A stretch of 64,000 nt of DNA, from contig FMBT01000422.1 of assembly GCA_900095095.1 (NCBI GenBank), positions 60,637-124,636 on the forward strand, read 5' to 3'. This document shows positions 30,462 through 41,546 of the stretch, in pieces. Within the stretch, counting starts at the first letter, position 1. Each line of letters opens with the position of its first letter. The notes under the pieces were generated by a model that made no database searches, was not told the origin of the DNA, and saw only the letters and a list, made by a program, of their open reading frames with translations. The DNA is from Fragilariopsis cylindrus CCMP1102 (lineage: Eukaryota > Bacillariophyta > Bacillariophyceae > Bacillariales > Bacillariaceae). Both the position numbers and the translations under genes were made by a program.

Positions 30462-32456
30462 TTAATCGGTCGAACCGTAATTGCGTTCTTCTTGGTTCGT
30501 CTTCCCTTCTTTCTCTTCGGTAACCGTTGATAGCATTTGTAGTTGCATCTGCTGCTCCTCTTGCTGCTGTTCAAGTTTATGAAATGCATGTCGTAGCTTT
30601 TTCCCGTACATGGCAGTGACGTAATATGTGCTGTTCAAGAGAATAGAAAACAAACGAAGGAATTAGTGATCGGAGACGGAGATAGAAAACCATTCAAAAG
30701 ATACACTATTTGAGAACTTACTATCGTTTAGCTCCCCGTTCGGCACAAATGATTGTTGCTAGCCAAAGTACAGCTGCGTGAACATTTTTACCACCACCGT
30801 AACACAAAATATCACCGATGAGAAAGATTCCGAGTCCACACGACATTACCGCGTGTCCCGTCATATACAAGAGAAAATCTCGGATTTCGTAGTCATTCCG
30901 TTGTGATTGATCACAACTTACGGCCTTGGATCGTTTCCACAGAGTAGTTCCTACCAACTCACATACACCCCCTTTCACAGTAGAGTGAAATACTGTATCG
31001 TATTTGGGTGGGGGTTTCTTTTTATTCTTCGAAGTTACAGGTAATCTTAATCCGAACAATAGCATCCAAATGGTGTACGGTATAAACCAAGCAAAATACA
31101 CCATCAATGTGACTTTAGTTACGCTAACGGGATCTTTACCACTATTGAGATCCTCCGTATATTGTACTAAATGAGGGAAAATGGTAGGATAAGCGGCACT
31201 GATTTCGGCGGCGTGCCATCTATGATGATACATTGCCATGCATGGCATGAGATGAATTATTAAATTGGCCATAGCTTTTTTAGACAAGATTAAAGATGAC
31301 AAGAGAAATGAAAATTGGTGCGTTGTGAATGGAAAAGTTAAGAGATATAACGAATGCGTGTGTAAGAGTGAGACGGTGACGATGATGATGACAACGATAA
31401 CGGAAAAACTTCTCGAATATAATACACAGTATCATATATAATGGAACGTACTGTTTACATCGTGGAATAAAAAAGCAACAAATGGTAAAGTCATCGCTGC
31501 CATAAAAACCGGACCACAGAAGACACCAAAACTTGCAATAAAGAACATTTTGCGCCATTCCACCGGGATGATTTCAGTATCGGTAGTAGTGGTATCTAAA
31601 GCAATCATTCCAACAATAATTGTTACTCCTAATGTGTTCATAACCCAACAAAAGTCCAAATAATATAATGCCTCGCATAATGGTTTTGCATAATACATGC
31701 CATGGAATTTGTAGGACATCCAAAAAATTGTTTCTATTGCATATAAGATCCAAAAATGTTCTGGATATTGCCCAAAACAAAATGCAATAAATAAACAATT
31801 CATTAGTCCAAAAGTAAATTTCCATTCTTGAAATCCCTTTTCATTTCTAGTACTTAGTTGAATTCGATCAATTTCATCCAACACTGACAAGAAAGATTCC
31901 TTTTGTACATCATGGTACGCAATCATTTTAGATCCCCGTCGATGATGAGGATGAGAAGTACTCGATGTTGATGATGTCAAAGAATTAGTCATATCGATGT
32001 TACTTTTATTATGTGTAGCTTCTCCTTCTCCTGCTTCGTCATCCTCTTTCTTCACTTTGTCTTGATTTTGATCCAACAAAGGAGAAACTTCCTTTTCCTG
32101 ATCTTCTTCTTGTTTGTCGTCGTTGCCGTTGCCGCTGCATTGTCATTGCCGTCACAATTGACAGTATCCGTAGTATCATTATCATCAAGACCCGTCAGTC
32201 CAAAGTCTGTCAAAGTCTGGGAAAAGCTTTCGAAGGCCTGTTGTCCGTGGGAACTATCAGTAAATACAAAATCATCATTATCATTATCATTTATCATTAT
32301 CATTATCACGTCATCGTCATCGTCATCAGCGAGATATCTTTTACTGCTGAAGTTACGCAAAGATGATATCATTGAAGGTCGAGAGGAAGACGAAGGCGTT
32401 GGGCGTTGTCGACGAAGCTTTTCCTTTCGCTGCTTCGTCGTTATTCTTATCATCAT
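30462..32456 (-). CDS. Glycerophosphocholine acyltransferase (GPC1/DUF2838 family)
   Basis: Transfers acyl groups from acyl-CoA to glycerophosphocholine, feeding phosphatidylcholine remodelling at the ER. Exons 31452-32456, 30722-31274 and 30462-30630 splice at GTACGT...AAAAAG (177 nt) and GTAAGT...ACAG (91 nt), and phases fit. The membrane core contains F-W-M-S-Y-K-F-H-G-M-Y-Y, L-P-F-V-A-F-L-F-H-D, I-H-L-M-P-C-M-A-M-Y-H-H-R-W and W-F-I-P-Y-T-I-W, with about eight spans, ending Y-Y-V-T-A-M-Y-G-K-K. The N-terminal ~140 residues are acidic and Ser-rich; one missing base near 32128 breaks the frame there, so the true ATG is at 32456, not the TTG at 32079. Its neighbour upstream in the same orientation is DGAT1. 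Confidence 0.85.
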
Positions 32457-33012
32457 TCATCTCCTTGCTATTGTGTACTTGTGAACAATTATCAGTGTAA
32501 CTTTGCTGCGATATTATTATCTTTCTCTAAACGATCGAACCCTTTATTAGATTATTGAATGACTCTATTTCGTCTGCCTACTGGTACATCAATACAAATA
32601 ACAGAAATGTGGTAATACATGATATGAAGATCAGATGATGTCAATATGATGTCAATATATTATGATGTCGTTTATAACAGTTTGATTTTTGAAAAAGGAA
32701 TTCGCCGTAGAAGCGTCGCGATATTATAAAAGCAAGGTAAAAATACAAGACTCGACTCACTCGACTCAAGACCTTACTTACTCAATGCAAAAATCAAAAC
32801 AAAAAAATAATACTACTTGTTTACAATATACTAGATAGCTCTAGTATATAATTCACAATATCTGAACTAATGTGTATTAAATTACAACTATGCATTTCTT
32901 ACAACAATCATTATGAAACTTTTGCTCACCTCTCGTAAAAGAACGTGTCAAGGCCTTGGACAGACACGAATTTGTAGTATAGTATACAAGACAATGATTC
33001 GTTATGCAGATT
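32457..33012. other. Spacer between DGAT1 and the GPC acyltransferase gene
   Basis: 556 bp in which no gene is seen. It must hold the DGAT1 terminator and the promoter of the GPC acyltransferase gene. ACTCGACTCACTCGACTC lies near 32752-32769. Confidence 0.45.
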
Positions 33013-35582
33013 CTAAGAACAGGTATCTGTAGTTGTACACTCTTCTGTAACATTATGTGGAATGGAATTGATTTTCCAGTAATCAATGGTATAAAACATG
33101 ACAGCAATAGGCTGACCAAGGAAACAAAATGAAAGCCAGAAAATAAAATTGCCAATACTGGTTCATATTATATATTATGTCTGTCAGCAGCTGAACTGAA
33201 AAATCACGTTTATTGGAAAATTAGCCAGCAATAGATACAACGAATCGTGTCTTACCTTGAGCCTGGCCTGACCTTGTCAAGATATTTGGTGATAGCCACA
33301 AGTGGAATTTGACTATATATATAAAATGTGATCGAATTGCGGGCAATGAGAAAAATGTTAGAAAATTTCTACATGCATATATAAAATAAATGGGTGAACC
33401 TTTTTTTCACTTACCCCATCATTCCAAAAAAGCTGTAGAATCTTATCATGTGGAATGGAATCTACAGTACGTAAAATTTCCAAAAGGCGCAGTGGAATGT
33501 AAGACGATGTTAAATTATATTTCAGTAATCTTGACGTTTCTGCATCGGTGGGAATCGAATCTAGGTTGGGTATTGTAAATACTTACAGATATCAGCATCT
33601 CGTGGACAACAGCTGAGAAAAAGAACACCATAAACATTGCGGCCGATTTGCTCATTCCAACTCTAATGCATGGAAAATATAAGTGACGAACCAGCCAATA
33701 ATGAACTGGAAGATTCCAGAGTCGCCAATAGGATGACATATTCGTACTATTCCACCAGTCTCTATAAAATACTCGATCTCCAAACCTCAACAATTGGGCT
33801 AACAGATTCAAAAGAACATGAAAGAATCCATAAAAAACCAGCAACCAAATATAACTCGATGCGATACCAAGTTTCAGTATATATTCTGCAAAAATATGAA
33901 CAGACAGTATATGTATATCCTCTCCTTTCAACTCATTCAATTCTTCCATCAAGTTGTTAAGTGTCGGGCGGAAGATTTGAGCTACAAGAAACACCAGCAG
34001 AACGAAGCAAAAAAATAAGCGTAAAATAAGATTAAGAATCTGACCTTTACTTCTTCTAACTAGTCGAGGAAACACCATTTGATAAGTCAATGTGGGTGCG
34101 AACCAAAAGTAATATATGTTCGTTACTGTGATATTGCTGTAAACGATTATGAAAATAAAAGTTAGACATGACATTTTCCAAAAGAAGAACTTGCTGTTGT
34201 TGTTGCTGTCTTTGTTTTCTCACACCTACTCACCGTGGATAGTTCAAAGATATGGATTCTTCATCTGTGTTTTGAATGATATTTTCCACATTTCTATCGG
34301 GGAAATGTCTATAATCAGCATTTGCGTGTGCATAAGAAATCAACTTCATCCAGAGGACAGTCGATGACATTTGTAGTACTGCTCCATTTACCGGAGAATT
34401 AATATATTTCCAAACAATCACCATAGGTAGGAGAAGAGAAAAGTTTGTATTAATAATATGTAATGAAATACCAAGCCACTCCTTCAGGAATCTCCTGCTA
34501 ATGCCCAATTCAATTAGGTAAGCAAAAATGACGAAGATATTTAACATTATCATGGTGAAAACGAAAGGGACGTCGACAATATCTTTCCATTTAAATGAAT
34601 ACTCTTCGTCCGGAACAGAAAAGTAACCATGTGTTAACACAAACCCATATTCCCTCATTGTTCCCAGTAAAATTCTAAAGTTAGAAATGACGAGTATTAT
34701 AACACCCAAGTTAAGCAGACCTCTGTAATTTGGTGTTGGTGAGTCGTGACTAAGATATGATCCTTCTGCTCTGCGATGCATGGGTTTACTAGGTGGATAA
34801 TCGTTTTTCTTTCTTGAATTACTTTTTGCCGAATCTTTATTTAGATTCAATTTGAGATGAGAAGGCTTCTTTGTTAATAAATAGGCATGAGATGGAGTCC
34901 GACCAATTTCTACAGTGGGCGTTTCAAAATAGAATGGGGAGAGAGTTCCTTTGGTGTGGGTTGTTGATGTGGGTAGGCTTCCGTTATGTGCAACAAAAGA
35001 AGATGCTTCATTCTGATCGAAATAATCCGAATCGCAGTAGGCACAAGATTCGATGAGTAGATCCATCCATTGGACTTTCTCGGCTAGGCTATTCGTAGAA
35101 AATCGAAGTAAAGGAACAATGTTGTCATCTTCGTCGAGATTGGCAGCAGTTATTAGGGTTGTCCTCCCCTTTGGACGCTGATACAAAGAAAAGACATGAA
35201 AGAATGCTCCCGGTGTACTCTCCTTCACTTCCTTTCCATTTTCTTTGGAGCAGCGGAATCTCTTATTTGGTTTAGAACCGTCGTCGCGTATAGCACAATT
35301 CTTTAGTGTTAATAGGTATCTTGGTGCAGTGTCGTCATGATTTAAAAAATAACCAAATCGTCCCTTATCAAGTTTTACAAATCTTAGGTCCCATTTCGTG
35401 CCTCCCCACCCAATTTGCCTATCTTGCCATTTGAATAGATAACCTGATTTGCTTGCAGGGATTACAGTTTTTTTACGGGATGAAGAAGGTCCGGGATTGT
35501 GTTCGTCGTACTCCTCGATTTCAAAATCGACCCTTTCTATTTCTTTCAAGAGCCTTGCCTTCTCATCTCGTAGGCTATCCAT
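33013..35582 (-). CDS. DGAT1: Diacylglycerol O-acyltransferase 1 with N-terminal PH domain
   Basis: Catalyses acyl-CoA plus diacylglycerol to triacylglycerol at the ER. I could assemble five exons, 34234-35582, 33587-34136, 33415-33461, 33256-33312 and 33013-33157; all borders are GT-AG, phases match and the sum is 715 residues. Residues about 48-185 form a PH domain (G-Y-L-F-K-W-Q ... W-M-D-L-L-I). The MBOAT part follows, with A-P-T-L-T-Y-Q, F-Y-R-D-W-W-N-S-T-N-M-S-S-Y-W, the catalytic His in V-V-H-E-M-L-I, F-F-G-M-M-G-Q-I-P-L and, in the last exon, I-G-N-F-I-F-W. A PH-DGAT1 fusion is known from diatoms and brown-lineage algae. The two tiny exons (47 and 57 nt) are easily missed by gene finders. 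Confidence 0.95.
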
Positions 35583-36233
35583 GGTTTGTATTAAATTACC
35601 TCCCTGAAAAAGCTATCCGAGCATACAGTACGACTATTGTCTGAATCTCTCTTTATGAGCTATGGTGGTAGATGTATCTGGTTCGATTTGATTTGAGATT
35701 AATTGCGAATTGACGACGTCGAGACAGACGTGATCACGTGATATCATAATAAATATAAACAAATTTTTGTTCTGTTTTGTAAACGGCGACGAATTCGAGA
35801 ACATTAGAGCTTATTTAGACCCAAATTTAGAATTTTCCTAATATTTATATTGATCGCTTCTGTATTAATTAATAAGTTATAAGGGAGATGAAATATATCA
35901 ATTTTTCAAGTTGAAAATTATTTAATATTTAGTAGATGTGAAAACTTGATCAAGACCTATTGAATAAACACATTGAACGCAGATGCAAGCAATCTACAAA
36001 AACTCTACTATTTCAGAAACATTTTATTTGTCGTCCACATCTACTGTACGTATCATACAGTCTCATCGTGTTCTATGATAAAAGTATTACTATTGAATAC
36101 AGCGTCTAAGGAAATAAATAGTAGCTTTTTTCTCATATATTATTCTACATAATTAATTGCGGTTCATATCATAGTGTGGTGCATCTCAAATATTACACAA
36201 CATTTTCTCAACTTGATGCATAATATTAGGTTA
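35583..36233. promoter_or_regulatory. DGAT1 upstream region with a G-box palindrome
   Basis: The 10-bp palindrome ATCACGTGAT (35733-35742, core CACGTG) lies about 150 bp before the DGAT1 ATG, a possible bHLH/bZIP site. The rest is AT-rich without a gene. Confidence 0.35.
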
Positions 36234-36818
36234 TCAAATCAACTTAAATGACATCGCAACATTGAAGGCGTTGACGGCCTTTTTTTGTTCTTCTTTAGAA
36301 AGATTGGCATCGTCCATCATGGATAGCATTACTGTAACAAGATCCTGTACGTTATCGATGTTACTACTGCTTGTATTGCTATCAGTTGTGACATTTTTGG
36401 ACGATTTACTTTTCTTGGTACTAGTAGTCTCTATTGGATTAGTTTCTTCAAAATCATCGCTGTCGTTCTCTCCTTCATCTCCTTCTTCTTCTCCTTCTTC
36501 TTCTTCTTTTGCTGCTGCTGCTGCTGCTGCCGCTTCTGCTTCTTCTTTTTCTGCGGCCAATTTATCTAATTGGGGTTTCAACAAATTTATTGCATCGGCT
36601 TTAGCTTTGTTAAATTTAGAAGGCTTCGCCCCATTATCTGCATCTGTATCATCCTTTTCTGCTTCTTTATCTACAGTCTGTTTTAGTGCTCCAATTGCTT
36701 GATCTTTCATTGATTCGACTTGATCCGGATTCTCTTTGATGTACTCAGTTGCTTGGTCCTTCATTTTCATAATATTCGATTTAAGTTTGTCCATTGTGCT
36801 TACTTTACTACTTGTCAT
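36234..36818 (-). CDS. Acidic helical protein of unknown function
   Basis: A 194-residue protein with a clear ATG. The first 65 residues are charged helix with a repeated pattern M-K-D-Q-A (twice) around E-N-P-D-Q-V-E-S. The middle has an eight-residue poly-Ala run and a very acidic Glu/Asp/Gly tract; the C-terminus returns to helix (L-S-K-E-E-Q-K-K-A-V-N-A-F-N-V-A-M). No signal peptide, membrane span or catalytic motif. The first part resembles stress-type CsbD/LEA-like helices only in composition. Function cannot be given. Confidence 0.55.
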   Translation of the reverse strand: MTSSKVSTMDKLKSNIMKMKDQATEYIKENPDQVESMKDQAIGALKQTVDKEAEKDDTDADNGAKPSKFNKAKADAINLLKPQLDKLAAEKEEAEAAAAAAAAKEEEEGEEEGDEGENDSDDFEETNPIETTSTKKSKSSKNVTTDSNTSSSNIDNVQDLVTVMLSMMDDANLSKEEQKKAVNAFNVAMSFKLI

Positions 36819-37423
36819 TATTTGTGGTGTGTATACTTTTTGTCGCTTTTGCGTTTCTGTAGTTTGCTTGTTCTTGTGTTGTTCTTTGTTTGGTTTGTGT
36901 TGTGTTGTTGAGATTTTTGTTTTATGTGTAATGTGGGAGTCAAAAACTTGGCGAAGTATTACTATTTATCGCTGTGCGTATGGAAATCTTTCGCGCCATG
37001 AAGGAACGCCGTGAAAGAACAATGCTCAGCAAGATATCATAGCAGGTCTACGTACGGTACAAGTATGTTGCTTGCTTGTTCATTTTCATAAGTTATAGTC
37101 CACGTCTGGACTAACTCAACACGACTCAGGAGAATCAGATGTTGTTTAGAGGAGATTGATTCTAGCTGGTTCAGCCATCTCCAAAGTTGGAACCAATCGT
37201 ATCTATGATTACGGGCCTATACCAGTAGCATGGGGTAAACCAAGAACTATGGATGTCACAAAATATATTATTTATTATTATAAGTAGTAGTAGTAGTAGT
37301 AGTAGCAGATGGGAAATGAAAAATCTCCGATTACATATATCATCAGAAAGTGATACATAACAGTACAGAAACATTGTGACAAGTTGACACTATAACTAAC
37401 AGAACCTAAAAGTATTGCATTGG
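36819..37423. other. Intergenic, no gene seen
   Basis: Contains a (TAG)n run near 37285-37308. No RNA gene recognised. Confidence 0.5.
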
Positions 37424-39397
37424 TCATGTATTTTCTTGTTTTTCTTTCTTTACTTTCACATCATCTCGTATCGCTCTTTGATTCATATCGATTTCTTTCG
37501 CGTCCTCGATACCTCTATTATATGAATGACGATCAAAATCTATTGCTTTTCGTTTCCGTCCACTGCTAAGTTTTATATCATGCTCCTTCAGTACTTCTTC
37601 GGCTATCTTCTCATTGTGGTTAACTAACACAAGTGCGGCTTGTTGTTCTTCTTCCAGTTCTTTGACACGAGACTGGAGATGAACTCCTGAAATTGGTCTA
37701 GGTTTCGAGTCCTTCTCTCCCCCATTAAGATTAGATGAGCAGGTATCGGGAGGCAATTTCTCGTTACCATCCATTTTGTTACCATTTCCGTCATCATCGT
37801 TCTTAGGAAAAGAATAACCAGCAGCTTCGTGGTCTATGTCTTCTTCTTCTTCGTCATCACTTTCTTCGTATGCTTCTCCCTTTGAGCCGGCTAGCCTCGC
37901 TCGTTCTAACTTTCGCTTACTTTTTTCCTTTTCCATTTGAAGATTTTTTTTGACGTCTTCTGAGATACCCTCAACTATACCCAGGGCATAGCTAAGTCGT
38001 GAACTTTTTGTGCTTATGCCTCTGGATGTTGTTTTGGGTTTGTACTCAGCACTCATTTGTGCTATGCGTTCCGCTGCAACTTTGAACGCGTACCCAGCAA
38101 GTTGAGCATTGGAGTAGATTCCATAGAACACAATATCACACCGAAAACCTCGACGTGTTTGATTATATGACTTGACATCGAAATTATCACACACAGGATG
38201 CGTTAACTGAGATATCCATCGTGCATAGAGAGATGGTTTTCCGGTTTTGCGGTTTCTGATATGGACGCGAACCATTCCCCCCTTCAAGACTTCGTCACCG
38301 CCGCCATTTTCGTTCTGATCATTCTTTGCTTCTCTTTCTTTCAACAATAGAGCTTGTGACAGGTTATGTTTTCGCATTAGCCTTTGGGCAAGTTTCATTG
38401 CATTCTTTGCCTCGTGTTCATTGGATTGGTCATGAAATCCGGTATTTAAAAGCTTGATAATACGGTCTTTAACAACCCGATCTGCTTTCTTCTTCCCCGC
38501 ACCGTTATTTACAAGCAATGATACTTCTTCCAAATCATCCTTCGATGATGCCTCGTTGTCCTTTTCTCCCTCCTGCTCATCGTGTCCACCAGGAGCTGAT
38601 GGGATATCCTTTTCCTCCATAATCACTTCAAGAGGAGATTCGGGTGGTGGTTTCGGGTTTCTTTTGCGTTTTTTAGAAGGTCGTTTACTTGTGCATGCAT
38701 CTGGAATATCTTCAGCTTCATCATCACAATTTTTATTATCTTCATCCTCTTCATCAGAGGAATCTTCGTCTTCTTCCCAATAGTCCGATCCTATTTCTTC
38801 TCCTGTAGACTCATCTTCGTCGTCTTCGTCAGAGTCGGAACTAATAGAAATCACATCATGATCGTCTACCGGTATGTTCTCTTTTTTGACTTCTTGAACT
38901 TCATTTTCTGAGTCGGTTGATTCGCTTTCTTGACTTATTTTAGCAGCTGGTTTCGAGTCAAGATTTTCTTCGTCTTCGTCGTCGCCAACGCCATCGTCGT
39001 TTTCGACCTTGCATTTCTTCTTGATTGACGATTTGGTGATGGACGAGGTTTCTTTTTTTCTTCTTTTCTGACTACTACTTTTTGCTGCTGCGGCCTCATT
39101 GTCATTTTTATCATCATCATGATTATTATTGATTCTCATCAAAACTAAGTCATCTCCATGTTCTATTTCATTCGTATCTTCTAAAATATTATCACCTCCC
39201 AGTCTCAATTGAAATAACCTGCTCAAATCATCATCATCGATTTCGCTATGATGCGGTCCGACGACGACGTCACTAACGTTAGTAATACCCAATTTAACAA
39301 TTATTTTTCGAAGTAATGAATGGTATCCAATAGATTCATCAAATCGAAGAACCTTCCCCGTGGCTTCACCAAATGATCGAATCTTTACACGAATCAT
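37424..39397 (-). CDS. DUF2786-domain nuclear protein
   Basis: An intact 657-residue protein. Residues 1-90 could be a ubiquitin-like fold (I-R-V-K-I-R-S-F-G ... L-V-L-M-R-I). A long acidic region follows with V-I-S-I-S-S-D-S-D-E-D-D, a good match to a phospho-SUMO-interacting motif, and basic clusters such as K-R-P-S-K-K-R-K-R that suggest nuclear import. Residues about 310-355 are the DUF2786 helix pair (I-I-K-L-L-N-T-G ... A-M-K-L-A-Q-R-L-M-R-K-H-N-L-S), and residues about 375-455 its usual companion (V-C-D-N-F-D-V ... F-Y-G-I-Y-S-N-A-Q-L-A). The C-terminus is charged coil. The DUF2786 family has no established biochemical role; a nuclear, SUMO-linked role is inference. Confidence 0.75.
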   Translation of the reverse strand: MIRVKIRSFGEATGKVLRFDESIGYHSLLRKIIVKLGITNVSDVVVGPHHSEIDDDDLSRLFQLRLGGDNILEDTNEIEHGDDLVLMRINNNHDDDKNDNEAAAAKSSSQKRRKKETSSITKSSIKKKCKVENDDGVGDDEDEENLDSKPAAKISQESESTDSENEVQEVKKENIPVDDHDVISISSDSDEDDEDESTGEEIGSDYWEEDEDSSDEEDEDNKNCDDEAEDIPDACTSKRPSKKRKRNPKPPPESPLEVIMEEKDIPSAPGGHDEQEGEKDNEASSKDDLEEVSLLVNNGAGKKKADRVVKDRIIKLLNTGFHDQSNEHEAKNAMKLAQRLMRKHNLSQALLLKEREAKNDQNENGGGDEVLKGGMVRVHIRNRKTGKPSLYARWISQLTHPVCDNFDVKSYNQTRRGFRCDIVFYGIYSNAQLAGYAFKVAAERIAQMSAEYKPKTTSRGISTKSSRLSYALGIVEGISEDVKKNLQMEKEKSKRKLERARLAGSKGEAYEESDDEEEEDIDHEAAGYSFPKNDDDGNGNKMDGNEKLPPDTCSSNLNGGEKDSKPRPISGVHLQSRVKELEEEQQAALVLVNHNEKIAEEVLKEHDIKLSSGRKRKAIDFDRHSYNRGIEDAKEIDMNQRAIRDDVKVKKEKQENT

Positions 39398-40017
39398 AAT
39401 GTGGCTGGTTCCTGACCAAATTGTTGTCTTGTTGCTTGTGCAAGAATATCAAATGTGACCTCCTTGTTCTGGTTACTTTCATCTTATCTGAGGAACTACG
39501 AATTTGTCAAAAAACGACATAATTTTCGAACATGGGATCTAGGCCAGCCTTTAATGAAACGGGACTGAATCATCTAATCAGCATTTGACTCGTGGATTCG
39601 ATCTACTACTTGATACTGTATCTCTCAAAGCTTCTGTTCGCCTGCTGTTATCTAAGTGCGTCATTTACTTACATATCCATCAAAAATACTTAAGTGAAAA
39701 ATGGAAAAAATATTCAAATTGCAATGAAATTGCGGGTGATCCTTGTCAAAAGAAGCGTTCTTTTTTTTTTTGCAATTACATCAATTTTGCTCTTTGCCGA
39801 TGATGCTTTGGACAATAATGAACAGAGTGAACCATTACCGGTATAAAATTCCAAATTAGAATTCATAGAATTAATCATATCTGTTCAACATCTGGAAGAT
39901 GGATTGAGAACTTCATCAAAAAGACAGAGGAATTTTGTTCTTTAGGTTTTGGAACATGACACAAAAGAACTAGCATAAAATAAAAGAACTAACATAACAT
40001 AACATAACATAACAACA
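39398..40017. other. Divergent intergenic region
   Basis: Lies between the starts of the DUF2786 and PAS genes. Holds (AACAT)n just before 40018. No gene recognised. Confidence 0.45.
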
Positions 40018-41264
40018 ATGATGATGATCAAATCAATCGCATCTAGCAAGACACGTCGTCTAATCGCTTCAGCTTCACGTTCTAGTGTTGAGAAAACGTT
40101 GCAGCAGCAGCAACGACGATTATTCGCCCAAGGTCGTGTCGTCGCTACCGGTACAACAAATAATCCAAGCAATAATTCCGTCGTCGAAAACGACGATTGG
40201 AAAAATGATAGAGAGAGATTCTTCAACACAATCGGAGAGGTAAGCAAGTTACGTGTGGATGTGTGTGTGTGTGTGTGTGTGACAAAAAAACATATATATT
40301 TTTCTTAGTGAATCGAACGAATCCTAGTGAATCAATCAAGTCAACCGTGCTAACTAACTAACTAACTAACTAACAACCTCGGTTTTTCACCACCTCGCAC
40401 TCATTCGTTCATTCGCATTCTTTCTTACAGAATGATTCACTTCGTGATTCGACGGTATATTCGCTAGCTATGGGATCCTTAGAAGGGTCACAATTTCCTC
40501 CATTATCAAGGAACTTGAACGAACGAGAACGTGAACAGCTCCGAATAAGTCGAACCCAACAACGTATGATGCACACACAGCAATTGTACAACACAAACAA
40601 AAGTAGTCTGACTCATACAACAAACGAATGGAACGATGATTTGGACGACGAAGACAACATTGCTGGCTCTATGGCATATGCACTTTCGCTTGCTTCTTCT
40701 GATTCCTTTATTGATAATGAGGAGGTGGGATCATCATCTGTCAAATTTCCATCGTTAACGAGATCATTGAACAATCGTGAAATGGAACAACTTCGAATAA
40801 GTCAAGATCAATTAATATCAATGGAAGGACTGTCATATCGTCCTGCTTCGTACCCACAACTACGTCAGCAAAAACATAGTCACAAGAATATGTTACCACG
40901 AACATTACGTGAGGCACTCAGTCCTAGTAATGAAGCGATTGTTATAACGGAAAGTTCCAAGCCGTTTAATGTTTTTGATGTTAACGGTGCATGGGAGGGA
41001 TTATGTGGATATTCCTACGCCGAATCGAAGGGTAAGAGTTTAGGTTTACTTTTACGTGGAGAAAAAACTGAAACATGTACCGTCACGGCATTGATTCATC
41101 AGTTATTTGTTCACGGAGAGGAGGCAACTGCGGTTCTTACTAATTATACCAAGGAAGGAAGAAAATTCCATAATCGATTACGCGTTGGACCAATATATGA
41201 CGAAGATACTGGTGATGTATCACACTTTGTGGGAGTTTTGAAAGAAGTTTCATTTACGGCGTAG
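40018..41264 (+). CDS. PAS-domain (LOV-like, Cys-less) protein
   Basis: Exons 40018-40239 and 40431-41264 join across a GTAAGC...ACAG intron (191 nt, phase 0) to give 351 residues. The N-terminus is Arg/Ser/Ala-rich without acids (S-K-T-R-R-L-I-A-S-A-S-R), like a mitochondrial presequence. Two copies of F-P-x-L-x-R-x-L-N-x-R-E follow (residues about 93 and 165), each continuing E-Q-L-R-I-S. The last ~110 residues form a PAS domain: A-I-V-I-T-E, V-N-G-A-W-E-G-L-C-G-Y, T-N-Y-T-K-E-G-R-K-F-H-N, H-F-V-G-V-L-K-E-V. Where LOV photoreceptors have G-x-N-C-R-F-L-Q, this protein has G-K-S-L-G-L-L-L-R-G, without the flavin-bonding Cys, so classical LOV photochemistry is unlikely. Ligand unknown. Confidence 0.72.
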
Positions 41265-41546
41265 ACAATAGAGAAATGATATTACCACATCTTTATTTTG
41301 TATCGTATCGTATCGTAGAGAGTGTAGTATTTTCCAATTTTGTATTTCTTCTTCGTGTGAGCGAAAGACTAGTCCAAACTAAAGTCATAATAATTTTATA
41401 AAACAAGCGTTTTTGCTTCGCATAATATTGCTTTACATCCGTTAATCCACACTTATTTTTAGATGTCATGGCATGGGTGTCATGAAACAAAGCATCCTTA
41501 TATTATTGCTTGTATTTTTTTTCGTATAACCTAGCTAGATATGTTT

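Noticed and set aside
33539-33570. tRNA-like TPsiC box (minus strand GATTCGATTCCC)
   Set aside because: The upstream sequence is DGAT1 coding DNA and intron; no acceptor, D or anticodon arm can be drawn.
30462-35582. Operon-like lipid gene cluster
   Set aside because: Both genes have their own introns and a 556-bp spacer; a polycistron is not expected in a diatom nucleus. Kept only as a neighbourhood observation.
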